Below are positions 1 through 7,679 of a stretch of DNA of 19,606 nucleotides, piece by piece. Within the stretch, counting starts at the first letter, position 1, and each line of letters opens with the position of its first letter. The notes beneath the pieces are model-generated. The model did not search any database. It saw only the letters and a program-made list of their open reading frames with translations, and was not told the origin of the DNA. Origin of the DNA: an uncultured Eubacteriales bacterium (GTDB taxonomy: Bacteria > Bacillota > Clostridia > Christensenellales > Christensenellaceae). The position numbers were made by a program, and so were the translations under genes. The DNA lies in the NCBI GenBank assembly GCA_900554725.1, contig USII01000001.1, forward strand, positions 1 through 19,606, written 5' to 3'.

Positions 1-654
1 CAGCACATCCGCCCCTGCGGCCGCCTGATATGGATCCTGCACGCAGGAAAATTTCCCCGTTTTTTCGGCCCACTTGATGATTTCCGCATCCGGCTTGTAT
101 TCTTGCGGACAGGCGATGGAAAATTCCATCCCCATCTTGATACAGCCCACAATCAAGGAATTGGCCATGTTGTTGCCATCCCCGATAAAGCATGCCTTGA
201 GCCCCTGCGTTTTTCCCTTGAATTCGCGAATGGTCTGCAAATCCGCCAGCACCTGGCAGGGATGGGCATAATCTGTCAGGCCGTTGATGACGGGGATGCT
301 GCCATATCTGGCAAGGCTCTCCACCTCTTGCTGAGCATATGTGCGGATCATGATGCCATCCAGATAGCGCGAAAGCACCCGGGCGGTATCCTCCACCGGT
401 TCCCCTCTTCCCATCTGCAAATCGCCGCTGCTCAAAAACAGCGCACTGCCCCCAAGCTGGTACATCCCAACTTCAAAGGAAACCCGCGTGCGCGTAGAGG
501 ATTTTTGAAAGATCATCCCGAGCGTCTTGCCCTTTAGGGGCTGAAAGGAGATGCCCGCTTTCTGTTTCTTTTTCAAATCCGCCGCCAGATCCAGCGTTTG
601 CCCGATCTCTTCGGCAGACCAATCCATAAGCTTCAGCAGGTGTTTCTGGTTCAT
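1..654 (-). CDS. argF: Ornithine carbamoyltransferase, 3' end outside window (partial)
   Basis: Transfers the carbamoyl group of carbamoyl phosphate to ornithine to give citrulline (arginine biosynthesis; cytoplasm). Only the first 218 residues lie in the window; the reading frame is open to base 1. The carbamoyl-phosphate motif STRTR is at residues 53-57 in the context FQKSSTRTRVSFE, and HPCQ is at 131-134, both typical of ornithine rather than aspartate carbamoyltransferase. GDGNN at 158-162 starts the ornithine-binding domain. The ATG at 652-654 is preceded by AGGAG at a good distance. The usual family sequence has Glu in FEKxSTRTR; here it is Gln, a mild change. A catabolic enzyme of the arginine deiminase pathway (ArcB) cannot be excluded from the N-terminal half alone, but the promoter carries an ArgR-like palindrome. 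Family identification is firm. Confidence 0.92.
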   Translation of the reverse strand, partial: MNQKHLLKLMDWSAEEIGQTLDLAADLKKKQKAGISFQPLKGKTLGMIFQKSSTRTRVSFEVGMYQLGGSALFLSSGDLQMGRGEPVEDTARVLSRYLDGIMIRTYAQQEVESLARYGSIPVINGLTDYAHPCQVLADLQTIREFKGKTQGLKACFIGDGNNMANSLIVGCIKMGMEFSIACPQEYKPDAEIIKWAEKTGKFSCVQDPYQAAAGADVL

Positions 655-690
655 ATCCGTTCTCCTAATTTCATAAATATTCTTATATTT

Positions 691-704
691 TGTATTATTA
701 TACA
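691..704. promoter_or_regulatory. Candidate ArgR operator (ARG box) at the argF transcription start
   Basis: TGTATTATTATACA is a near-perfect palindrome (TGTAT-N4-ATACA) lying directly downstream of the argF -10 element, where a bound repressor would block initiation. ArgR boxes in Firmicutes are AT-rich palindromes of this general kind. Assignment to ArgR is inference from position and the regulated gene. Confidence 0.4.
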
Positions 705-705
705 T

Positions 706-733
706 AGTATACTCTTCTATCTCGTTTTGTCAA
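706..733 (-). promoter_or_regulatory. Sigma-A type promoter of argF
   Basis: Read on the minus strand, TTGACA (728-733) and TATACT (706-711) are separated by 16 bases, about 50 bp before the argF start. The -35 is a perfect consensus and the -10 has one mismatch. Confidence 0.75.
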
Positions 734-748
734 GAGAAAAATTCCAAT

Positions 749-799
749 AAAAAAACAAGGTTATCCACAAAATCATGCACAAAAGTGGATAACCCTTGT
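749..799 (-). terminator. Intrinsic terminator of xpt, built from a DnaA-box-like palindrome
   Basis: On the minus strand a 14-bp stem (arms 785-799 and 755-768, one bulged base, 16-nt loop) is followed by a run of T at 755-749. It lies 66 bp after the xpt stop and before the argF promoter. The arms contain TTATCCACA, identical to the consensus DnaA box, and a second copy with one mismatch in opposite orientation. Confidence 0.75.
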
Positions 800-865
800 A
801 TAATTTTTGTCAGTTTTTGAGGCTCACAAATGCGGCCGCACATTCCAGGCCCTTCTTTTTTCCTG

Positions 866-1444
866 TTATTGCCGGAATGTCACCTTTCCTCCTTCCAGGC
901 TCTGCACAATCGCCAAAGACTGCACATCCACCCCGCTTTGGCGGAGCTTATCGCCGCCGCCCTGAAACCCTTTTTCTATGGCAATGCCCACGCCCACCAG
1001 CTCTGCACCCGCCTGATCGATGATATCGATCACGCCGCGCAGCGCCTCGCCGTTGGCCATGAAATCGTCGATCACGAGCACCTTGTCGCCTGCCTTTAGC
1101 CAGGATTTTGCGATGATCAGCGTCACATATTTTTTATAAGTATAGGAATAGATTTCGCATTGAAACAGGTTTTCTTTATCTAAATTGCCGGATTTTGCCT
1201 TCTTCGCAAATACCACAGGAACATTGCCAAAATACTGCGCTGCCAGGCAGGCAACGGCAATGCCCGAAGCTTCAATGGTCAGGATTTTGGTGATCTCCTT
1301 CCCCGCAAAGCGCCGCGCCAGTTCTTCTCCAATATGGTTTAGCAGGCGGATATCCAGCTGATGGTTTAAAAAGCCATCCACTTTGAGAATGTTGCCCGGC
1401 AAAACCCTGCCCTCTTTTAAAATGCGATCTTTAAGCTCTTTCAT
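866..1444 (-). CDS. xpt: Xanthine phosphoribosyltransferase
   Basis: Makes XMP from xanthine and PRPP (purine salvage; cytoplasm). The 192-residue protein matches the length of Bacillus Xpt (194). Characteristic stretches are [10 protein letters not shown] near residue 20, TIEASGIA at 57-63, and the PRPP loop [13 protein letters not shown] at 123-135; IQSLE-like [11 protein letters not shown] closes the protein. An upstream in-frame start at 1465 would add seven residues, but the ATG at 1442-1444 has GGAGG five bases before it and matches the family N terminus (MxxLKxxIxxEGxVL). It is monocistronic with its own promoter and terminator. Unlike Bacillus, no purine riboswitch is visible: the leader is only about 45 nt. 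It sits close to a nucleoside-type importer, fitting a purine salvage neighbourhood. Confidence 0.95.
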   Translation of the reverse strand: MKELKDRILKEGRVLPGNILKVDGFLNHQLDIRLLNHIGEELARRFAGKEITKILTIEASGIAVACLAAQYFGNVPVVFAKKAKSGNLDKENLFQCEIYSYTYKKYVTLIIAKSWLKAGDKVLVIDDFMANGEALRGVIDIIDQAGAELVGVGIAIEKGFQGGGDKLRQSGVDVQSLAIVQSLEGGKVTFRQ

Positions 1445-1491
1445 CGCGCCCTCCAATTGTCCCAAAACACGAGCGAATTTTAAACAGATCC

Positions 1492-1519
1492 ATTATAACA
1501 CAGCGGCAAAATTTTGGAA
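1492..1519 (-). promoter_or_regulatory. Promoter of xpt
   Basis: On the minus strand, TTCCAA (1514-1519), 16 bases, then a perfect TATAAT (1492-1497) with an extended TGT just before it. The -35 is weak, which the extended -10 may offset. The start point would leave a leader of roughly 45 nt. Confidence 0.6.
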
Positions 1520-1570
1520 CTTTTTTTCACTCGCCGCGTCTAAAAGATAACAGGAAAAGGAGGAAGAGCT

Positions 1571-2524
1571 ATGAAAACATCCAAACTGCAAAAGGCTTTT
1601 CTCATGGCAGCCGCGCTTCTTTTGGCCATTGGCCTCGTGGGCTGCAGCGCCGGCAGTTCCCCTGGCGATCGCGCTCCCGCGCAGGATTCCCTTTCCCAGG
1701 AACAGGAATCGCAGGAAAACGGGGAGAGCGGCGCCTCCACGAGCATTGCCTCAGGGGTGATAACGGCTCCGGACAGCGCATCCCAAAAGCTCATCTATAC
1801 CGGGAGCATGGAAATCGAAAGCGAACAATTTGAAGAGGACTATCAGCTTCTAAAGGATCAGATTGCGGCGATGGGCGGGTATCTCTCCGGCGAATATGTT
1901 TCGGGAACGGCGCCCACCGCATATGGCGACTCCGGCAGATATGCCCAGATCACTGCCCGCATCCCTGCCGATCAGTTTACACCCTTTCTCAATTATGCGG
2001 ATGGCCAGCTGAAGGTAGTGCAAAAAAATATCGAAGTGGAGGATATCACCCAGTCCTACTACGACAACGAAACTCGCATCGAGCTTTTGGAACTGCGCTA
2101 TGCGAAGCTGGAAGAGCACTTAAGAGGGGCGGAGAAAATGGAGGATATTATCACCCTGGAAAAGGAGATGAGCGAAATTCTCTCCGAGCTGGATACGCTA
2201 AAAGGAACGCGGCGGCATATGGACGACCAGGTTTCCTATTCCACGCTGCGCATTTCTCTCTGCGAAGTCGTTCGGGCGTCAAATGTAGGCCTTTCCGACG
2301 AGAGCATCACAAGCCGCATGGGCAATGCATTCCACTCCACCTGGCGCTCCATCGGCGTATTCTTCGAGGATTTTGCGGTGTTCTTCGTAGGCGCCCTGCC
2401 CGTTCTTCTCATACTCGGCGCTCTCGCACTGGCAATTTTTCTACTCATCCGCCTGGGGCAGAAGCGCAGGCGCGCCAAGTCCGCTCAAAAAACAGCGGCC
2501 GAACCGAAAAACAAAAAAGAGTAG
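1571..2524 (+). CDS. DUF4349-family membrane-anchored lipoprotein
   Basis: Function unknown. The 317-residue protein starts with a lipoprotein signal peptide (KTSKLQK, a hydrophobic core, then LVGC with the lipidated Cys at 25), followed by a Ser/Gln/Glu-rich linker to about residue 70. The body from about 72 to 295 has the DUF4349 layout: a beta-rich stretch (KLIYTGSMEIE), an ITARIPADQF segment, a charged coiled-coil at about 165-213, then VSYSTLRISL. A single membrane helix spans about 268-294 and a Lys/Arg-rich cytoplasmic tail ends the protein. The ATG follows AGGAGG with good spacing. It stands alone between xpt and a convergent binding-protein gene. DUF4349 proteins of this layout are common in Firmicutes. 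No convincing promoter was found upstream. Confidence 0.85.
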   Translation: MKTSKLQKAFLMAAALLLAIGLVGCSAGSSPGDRAPAQDSLSQEQESQENGESGASTSIASGVITAPDSASQKLIYTGSMEIESEQFEEDYQLLKDQIAAMGGYLSGEYVSGTAPTAYGDSGRYAQITARIPADQFTPFLNYADGQLKVVQKNIEVEDITQSYYDNETRIELLELRYAKLEEHLRGAEKMEDIITLEKEMSEILSELDTLKGTRRHMDDQVSYSTLRISLCEVVRASNVGLSDESITSRMGNAFHSTWRSIGVFFEDFAVFFVGALPVLLILGALALAIFLLIRLGQKRRRAKSAQKTAAEPKNKKE

Positions 2525-2541
2525 CGCCCTGCCGCTTTCGG

Positions 2542-2567
2542 GGCCGGCCCTTTGCGCCGGCCTTTTT
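2542..2567 (+). terminator. Terminator of the DUF4349 gene
   Basis: Stem GGCCGGC (2542-2548) with GCCGGCC (2556-2562), 7-nt loop, then TTTTT (2563-2567), 18 bp after the stop codon. Confidence 0.8.
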
Positions 2568-2570
2568 CAT

Positions 2571-2605
2571 AAAAAAAGAGCGCCTCAGTGAGGCGCTCTT
2601 TTTTT
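2571..2605. terminator. Bidirectional terminator between convergent genes
   Basis: A7, a perfect 10-bp stem (2577-2586 with 2590-2599, 3-nt loop) and T7. It serves the binding-protein gene ending at 2612 on the minus strand and backs up the plus-strand terminator just before it. Confidence 0.9.
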
Positions 2606-2611
2606 GCCCGT

Positions 2612-3754
2612 TTATTTTACGGTTACACCCTTTACAAGCCAGGTCATATTCTGGGAGATCAGCAGGTCATCCGCCTTTTCGCCCTCTTCTATTTGCAGGT
2701 TTCCCTCGTTATCATAGATGGGGCCATTGAAAACATCAAAATCGTCGTTTTCATCCACAATCTTATCATAAGCAGCCTGAACGGCTTCCTCTGTTCCCTC
2801 TGCGACATTATCCGTCAGCTCGGCCAGTTCGCAGGTGCCGATTTTCATGCTGCCCAAATTGATGCCGCCCTGGAAGGAACCATCCAGAATCTCGTTGACC
2901 AGCTCCACCATAACGGGGCCCCAGTTCCAGATGACGGATGTCAGCTCCGCATCCGGCGCAGCCTCTGTCATGATGCTGTTATATCCAATGCCCCATTTGC
3001 CGCGCTCCTGCGCCGCAACCTGGGGAGCAGTGGAGTCCACATGCTGTGCGATGACATCGCACCCGGAATCCAGCAGCGCCTCTGCAGCCTGGCGTTCGCC
3101 TGTGGGGTTATCCCAGCTGTTGGTATAGGAGACGATCACCTCAATATCCGGGTTGACCGACTGCGCGCCCAGCGTGAAGGCGTTGATGCCGCTGTTGCAC
3201 TCGGAATTGGAGAACGCGGCCACATACCCAAGCTTACCCGTCTCGGATTTCATTGCCGCAGCGATGCCCGCCAGATATCTCGGCTGATAGACGCGGCCGA
3301 AATAGTTGGCGAAGTTGGTATCGTTGGAATAGATGCCCGTCGCATGCAGGAAGTAGATATCGGGGTGCTCCTCTGCAGCCTCCTTCATAAACTCGCCAAA
3401 TCCGAAGCTGTTGCCAAAGATGATGTTGCACCCGGATTCAATGAGCTCGTTGATGGCGTCCTCGCAGGCGCTATCTTCCGAGACATTGGTCTTTACGATC
3501 ATCTGATCATCCGAAAGGCCAAGCTCTTCCTGCATGTACAGGCGGCCTCTCTCATGGGCATAGGTATAGCCCATATCGCTCGGATCTCCGATATAGATCA
3601 GGCCGATTTTAAGATCTTCCTTTGTGAGCGTCTGCTTCGAATCTCCGGATTCGTTTTCAGCACTCTGGGAAGGTTCCTGCTCTGCCGGGCCCGCGCACGC
3701 GACCATCGCAAACACCATGCAAAGACAAAGCAACAGTGCGATTCCTTTTTTCAT
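2612..3754 (-). CDS. BMP-family ABC transporter substrate-binding lipoprotein (nucleoside type)
   Basis: Extracellular binding component of an importer of the NupN/YufN-BmpD (basic membrane protein, PnrA-like) family, which binds purine nucleosides. The 380-residue protein has a signal peptide ending in VAC (lipidated Cys at 20), an acidic linker, then the BMP domain beginning KIGLIYIGDPSDMGYTYAH. ESGCNIIFGNSFGFGEFM, ATGIYSNDTNFANYFGRVYQ and GCDVIAQHVDSTAP are typical of the fold. GGAGG precedes the ATG. The usual order places this gene first in one operon with the ATPase and permeases; here it is divergent from them, with its own promoter and terminator. Purine nucleoside as ligand is inferred from the family; other ligands (for example autoinducer or sugar-like molecules) remain possible. 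Confidence 0.92.
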   Translation of the reverse strand: MKKGIALLLCLCMVFAMVACAGPAEQEPSQSAENESGDSKQTLTKEDLKIGLIYIGDPSDMGYTYAHERGRLYMQEELGLSDDQMIVKTNVSEDSACEDAINELIESGCNIIFGNSFGFGEFMKEAAEEHPDIYFLHATGIYSNDTNFANYFGRVYQPRYLAGIAAAMKSETGKLGYVAAFSNSECNSGINAFTLGAQSVNPDIEVIVSYTNSWDNPTGERQAAEALLDSGCDVIAQHVDSTAPQVAAQERGKWGIGYNSIMTEAAPDAELTSVIWNWGPVMVELVNEILDGSFQGGINLGSMKIGTCELAELTDNVAEGTEEAVQAAYDKIVDENDDFDVFNGPIYDNEGNLQIEEGEKADDLLISQNMTWLVKGVTVK

Positions 3755-3808
3755 TTGTTTCCTCCATCGGTTTTCAAACTCTTCCGGCTATGCCGGAGCC
3801 ATGCCTTT

Positions 3809-3837
3809 ATCATACCGCAGTTTTTACATTTTGTACA
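3809..3837 (-). promoter_or_regulatory. Promoter of the BMP binding-protein gene
   Basis: Minus strand: TGTACA (3832-3837), 17 bases, TATGAT (3809-3814). The leader also holds a perfect 6-bp hairpin TCCGGC-TAT-GCCGGA (3783-3797) ahead of the ribosome binding site. Confidence 0.5.
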
Positions 3838-3920
3838 CACATTTTACACAAAAAACCGCAGTCTTCGCGGCAAAGGCAGGAGAGCCGCGGCGTTGCGGGT
3901 TTCCTTCCCGCGATTTCATA

Positions 3921-3949
3921 TTGTGCTGCCGCGCACAAAATGGTATGAT
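3921..3949 (+). promoter_or_regulatory. Promoter of the importer ATPase/permease operon, with overlapping palindrome
   Basis: Plus strand: TTGTGC (3921-3926), 17 bases, TATGAT (3944-3949). An 18-bp inverted repeat, TTGTGC-N6-GCACAA (3921-3938), covers the -35 and much of the spacer and is a candidate repressor site. The regulator is unknown. Confidence 0.5.
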
Positions 3950-4001
3950 ATGTTCATCATTTATTTTTATTTTATTTACAAAGAAAGGGCAGGTGAATGG
4001 A

Positions 4002-5570
4002 TTGGAATCGGCGAAGGGCAAGGCCGCGCACGCCATCGATCTTTGCGGCATCACCAAAACTTTCGGCTCTGTTGTGGCAAACGAGGATATTTCCTTAAGC
4101 GTCCGCTGGGGCGAAATTCTCGCGCTGCTTGGCGAAAATGGCTCGGGCAAGACGACGCTTATGAACATCCTCTCCGGCATCTACTTTCCGGATAGCGGCA
4201 CCATCCGCGTAAACGGCGAGGAGCAGACAATCCGCGTTCCGCGGGATGCGTTTGAGCTTGGCATCGGCATGATTCACCAGCACTTTAAGCTGGTGGATGT
4301 GCTGACTGCGGCAGAAAACATTGTGCTCGGGCTTCCCGGAAAGCCATTTTTAAACCGCAAGGCGCTCAATGCGGAAATTTCGGCCATCAGCGAAAAGTAT
4401 GGGCTGGAAATAGAGCCGGATAAAAAGGTGTACGAGATGTCCGTAAGCGAAAAGCAGACGGTGGAGATCTTAAAGGTGCTCTACCGCGGTGCCAATATTC
4501 TGATATTGGACGAGCCTACCGCGGTGCTCACACCCCAGGAGATAGAAAAGCTCTTTGATATTTTGCGCCGCATGAAGGCAGATGGCAAGGCCGTTATCAT
4601 CATCACCCACAAACTGAACGAGGTGATGGCCATTTCAGACCGTGTAACCGTGCTGCGCAAGGGGCGCTCTGTAGGCACTGTGAATACCGGGCAAATCGAT
4701 ATCAGCAAGCTGACAGAGCTCATTGTGGGCAGGAGTGTCAGCCTGGAAATCAAGCGGGAGGAAATAGAGGAAAAACAGGACCGCCTGAATGTCGTGCACC
4801 TGACCTGCAAAAACGAAGAGGGCCGCCATGTGCTGGAAGATGTGAGCTTTACGCTGCGTTCCGGCGAGATTCTGGGCGTTGCAGGCGTGGCGGGGAGCGG
4901 CCAGCGGGAGCTCTGCGAGGCCATTGCCGGACTCTACCCTGTGGCTGGAGGGGCCATTTTATACCAGGATGAAAGCGCATCCCTCAAGGAAAACATCGTG
5001 GGCAAGAGCCCAAAAGAAATTATCGATCGGGGCATCACGATGGCATTTGTTCCTGAAGATCGCCTTGGGATGGGGCTTGTCGCAGGGATGGATATGGTGG
5101 AAAACATGATGCTCAAAAGCTATGGGGAGGGCAAGGGCCCGTTTGTGGATAGAAAGCCGCCCCGGGCCATGGCAGAACGCCTGATAAAAGAGCTGGAAAT
5201 TGTGACGCCCGGCATCTCCACGCCCATTCGCAAGCTTTCGGGCGGCAATGTGCAGAAGGTACTGCTGGGGCGGGAAATCGAAAGTAACCCCACCATTCTC
5301 ATCAGCGCATATCCGGTGCGCGGGCTGGATATCAATTCCACTTTCACCGTCTATCGCCTGCTGGGCGAGCAGAAAAAGAAAGGCGTTGCCGTGCTGTATA
5401 TTGGAGAGGATTTGGATGTGCTGCTGGAACTTTGCGACAGGATTCTCGTCCTTTGCGGCGGCAAAGTCAGCGGCATTGTGGATGCAAAAACGGCCACAAA
5501 AGAACAGCTCGGCCTGATGATGGTACACCAGTATGGGAAGGAGGATGTGCAGTATGAGCAGGAAGACTAA
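4002..5570 (+). CDS. ABC transporter ATP-binding protein, double-domain nucleoside/simple-sugar type (NupO-like)
   Basis: Cytoplasmic motor of the importer; two fused nucleotide-binding domains in 522 residues, as in YufO/NupO and MglA/RbsA. Domain 1: Walker A GENGSGKTT at 44-52, Walker B ILILDEPTA at 166-174, switch His at 203; its signature is MSVSEKQ (146-152), as usual for this family instead of LSGGQ. Domain 2: Walker A is degenerate (GVAGSGQRE, no Lys), the signature is canonical LSGGN at 412-416, and Walker B reads LISAYPVRGLD without the catalytic Glu. Expect one competent hydrolysis site. The long open frame reaches upstream to 3624, but that part crosses the promoter region. The TTG at 4002 has AGGTGA five bases upstream; a GTG at 3993 is the alternative with poorer spacing. 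The next gene overlaps its end by 17 bp. Confidence 0.92.
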   Translation: MESAKGKAAHAIDLCGITKTFGSVVANEDISLSVRWGEILALLGENGSGKTTLMNILSGIYFPDSGTIRVNGEEQTIRVPRDAFELGIGMIHQHFKLVDVLTAAENIVLGLPGKPFLNRKALNAEISAISEKYGLEIEPDKKVYEMSVSEKQTVEILKVLYRGANILILDEPTAVLTPQEIEKLFDILRRMKADGKAVIIITHKLNEVMAISDRVTVLRKGRSVGTVNTGQIDISKLTELIVGRSVSLEIKREEIEEKQDRLNVVHLTCKNEEGRHVLEDVSFTLRSGEILGVAGVAGSGQRELCEAIAGLYPVAGGAILYQDESASLKENIVGKSPKEIIDRGITMAFVPEDRLGMGLVAGMDMVENMMLKSYGEGKGPFVDRKPPRAMAERLIKELEIVTPGISTPIRKLSGGNVQKVLLGREIESNPTILISAYPVRGLDINSTFTVYRLLGEQKKKGVAVLYIGEDLDVLLELCDRILVLCGGKVSGIVDAKTATKEQLGLMMVHQYGKEDVQYEQED

Positions 5571-6657
5571 GGCGGAGCATCACGAACCTTTGGTGCGCAT
5601 TATCCGCCGGGAAGATTCCTCTGCGGCGCGCAATATCTGGGTGCGCCTGGTGGCACTGCTGGCGGCATTTGCCGCGGGGGCGCTGCTGATCGTGGCCCTT
5701 GGGGAAAACCCATTTGCCGTTTACGCCCAAATGCTTACCGGCGCTCTGGGCACAAAGACGGCTCTCATCGAAACAGTTCGCAAGACAATTCCTCTGCTTA
5801 TCGTTGCCCTTGGCATTATCATCGCTTTTAAGATGAAGTTTTGGAACATCGGCGGGGAGGGGCAGGTTTGCCTGGGCGCCATTGCGGCCAGCTATTTTGC
5901 GCTCTATCAATATGAAAACATCCCCCAGCCCTGGCTGTTTCTTCTGATGTTTTTGGCGGGAGCGCTGGCAGGCGGGCTTTGGGGGGCGATTCCGGCCTAC
6001 TTCAAATCCCGGTTTGGCACAAATGAAACCCTCTTTACCCTGATGCTCAACTATATCGCCGTCTATATCATTCAGTTTTTAAGAGAGGGCCCCTGGATGA
6101 ACCCCGCCAACACAGGCTTTCCCCAGATTGCCCGGTTCGATAGCGTTGCCCGGCTTCCCAAGGTGTTTGGCGTGCACATCGGCTGGATTGTGGCGCTTAT
6201 CCTGGTGGCGCTGGTGCAGGTTTACCTTACGAAAACTAAGCATGGCTACGAAATCAGCGTTGTGGGCGAAAGCATGGATACCGCCAAATATGCCGGGATG
6301 AACACAAAGAAAATCGTGCTGCGCAGCATGTTCTTTTCGGGCGCACTCTGCGGAATTGCCGGGATGCTTCAGGTTTCGGGGGCAGACCATACGCTGGTGG
6401 AAACAGTGGCGGGCGGAGTGGGCTTTACGGCTATCACAGTGGCCTGGCTGGCACGGCTCAACCCTTCCATGGCTCTGGTCGTTGCGTTTTTATTCAGCAT
6501 CCTGGAAAAGGGCAGCAATAGTATCCAGACTGTCTTTAATATCTCCAATGCCGCTGCGCAGGTGCTGATGGGCATTATTTTGTTTTTCATGCTGGGCTGC
6601 GAATTCTTTCTTCAGTATCGGATGATCTGGAGAAGAAAGGAGCATCACAATGGGTGA
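5554..6657 (+). CDS. ABC transporter permease 1, nucleoside/simple-sugar type (NupP-like)
   Basis: Integral membrane subunit of the importer. The protein has about 367 residues, a charged N-terminal tail, and repeated hydrophobic segments. Family hallmarks include IIIAFKMKFWNIGGEGQVCLGA around residue 90-110 (the motif F.FNIGAEGQ of this family), FGTNETLFTLMLNYIA, and a late GLLCGIAG-like stretch (GALCGIAGMLQVSG). It pairs with the following permease as a heterodimer. An ATG at 5533 is in frame, but AGGAGG (5539-5544) lies downstream of it and nine bases ahead of the ATG at 5554, which is therefore chosen. It overlaps the ATPase gene by 17 bp and the next permease by 8 bp, indicating translational coupling. 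Confidence 0.9.
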   Translation: MSRKTKAEHHEPLVRIIRREDSSAARNIWVRLVALLAAFAAGALLIVALGENPFAVYAQMLTGALGTKTALIETVRKTIPLLIVALGIIIAFKMKFWNIGGEGQVCLGAIAASYFALYQYENIPQPWLFLLMFLAGALAGGLWGAIPAYFKSRFGTNETLFTLMLNYIAVYIIQFLREGPWMNPANTGFPQIARFDSVARLPKVFGVHIGWIVALILVALVQVYLTKTKHGYEISVVGESMDTAKYAGMNTKKIVLRSMFFSGALCGIAGMLQVSGADHTLVETVAGGVGFTAITVAWLARLNPSMALVVAFLFSILEKGSNSIQTVFNISNAAAQVLMGIILFFMLGCEFFLQYRMIWRRKEHHNG

Positions 6658-7606
6658 GACGATGGATTATATCATTAGCTTTATTTTTGCAGCCGTATTG
6701 GCTGGCGCACCGCTGCTGTTCGGCACACTGGGCGAGATTCTGACAGAAAAATCCGGAAACCTGAACCTTGGTGTGGAGGGGCTCATGTATATGGGCGCCG
6801 TTGTGGGCCTGATGTTTGGCTATTACCTGGATAGCGCCATCATGGCAGTTCTCGGCGCATTTTTGGCGGGGGCGCTCGGCTCTTTGCTCTACTGCTTTTT
6901 GACTGTGACGCTTAAAGCCAACCAGAATGTCACCGGCCTTACCCTCACTATCTTTGGTACCGCCTTTGGCAATCTGGCCGGAGATGCGCTCATGCGCTCT
7001 GCGGGCGGAACTGCCATGGTGAGCGATAGCGTCAAGGCGGCTTTCACTCGCATCAATATCCCCGGGCTTTCGGATATCCCCATCGTGGGCAAGCTGTTCT
7101 TCCAGTATAACAGCCTGGTCTACCTTGGCCTTGCCCTTGCCATCATCATGGCCATTGTGCTCCGTCGCACGCGCGTAGGCCTGAACTTGCGCGCTGTGGG
7201 CGAAAACCCGGCGACGGCCGATGCTGCGGGCATCAATGTGGCAAAGTATAAATACCTGGCCACCTGCATCGGCGGGGGGCTTTCAGGCATTGGCGGCGTC
7301 TATGTTGTCATGTCCACCTGCGGCGGCACATGGGTGTACGACTGCGTAAACGGGCTTGGCTGGATTGCCGTTGCCCTTGTCATCTTTGCCCATTGGAGCC
7401 CCCTTGCGGCCCTGGCAGGCTCGCTGGTGTTTGGCGCGCTGACGGTGCTGCGGCTGTATGTTTCCCTGCCTATCCCCATCGCGGTATACGCCATGCTGCC
7501 CTTTGTTGTGACAATCCTGGTGCTCATTGTGACAAGCATTCGCCAATCCCGCGAGAAATCCCAGCCTGCAAGCTGTGGGCTCAACTATTTTAGGGAAGAG
7601 CGCTAG
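6650..7606 (+). CDS. ABC transporter permease 2, nucleoside/simple-sugar type (NupQ-like)
   Basis: Second integral membrane subunit, 318 residues. It carries the family motifs GTLGEILTEKSGNLNLGVEG near residue 25-45, KANQNVTGLTLTIFGTA, and the C-terminal loop RAVGENPATADAAGINV seen in this permease family. Several further hydrophobic segments run to the C terminus, ending with a short hydrophilic tail. AAAGGAG precedes the ATG at a normal distance. It starts inside the stop region of permease 1 (8-bp overlap) and is the last gene of the operon; a strong terminator follows 12 bp after the stop. Confidence 0.92.
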   Translation: MGETMDYIISFIFAAVLAGAPLLFGTLGEILTEKSGNLNLGVEGLMYMGAVVGLMFGYYLDSAIMAVLGAFLAGALGSLLYCFLTVTLKANQNVTGLTLTIFGTAFGNLAGDALMRSAGGTAMVSDSVKAAFTRINIPGLSDIPIVGKLFFQYNSLVYLGLALAIIMAIVLRRTRVGLNLRAVGENPATADAAGINVAKYKYLATCIGGGLSGIGGVYVVMSTCGGTWVYDCVNGLGWIAVALVIFAHWSPLAALAGSLVFGALTVLRLYVSLPIPIAVYAMLPFVVTILVLIVTSIRQSREKSQPASCGLNYFREER

Positions 7607-7618
7607 GCTTTGGCAGGT

Positions 7619-7652
7619 AAAAAAGAGCATAGCAATGGCTATGCTCTTTTTT
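7619..7652. terminator. Bidirectional terminator after the importer operon
   Basis: A perfect 15-bp stem (7619-7633 with 7638-7652) with a 4-nt loop, the outer six pairs being A6/T6. It can end the permease operon from the left and the small minus-strand gene ending at 7680 from the right. Confidence 0.9.
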
Positions 7653-7679
7653 ACGCCACATTTTGCGCACTGGCAAACC

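Noticed and set aside
840..880. Inverted repeat ACATTCC...GGAATGT around the xpt stop
   Set aside because: Only 7 bp with a 27-bp spacer and no T-run; likely chance, and the real terminator is at 749-799.
2588..4195. Plus-strand open frame of 535 codons
   Set aside because: It is antisense to the BMP lipoprotein gene and then runs through the promoter region; the opposite strand has a complete known family with signal peptide and ribosome binding site.
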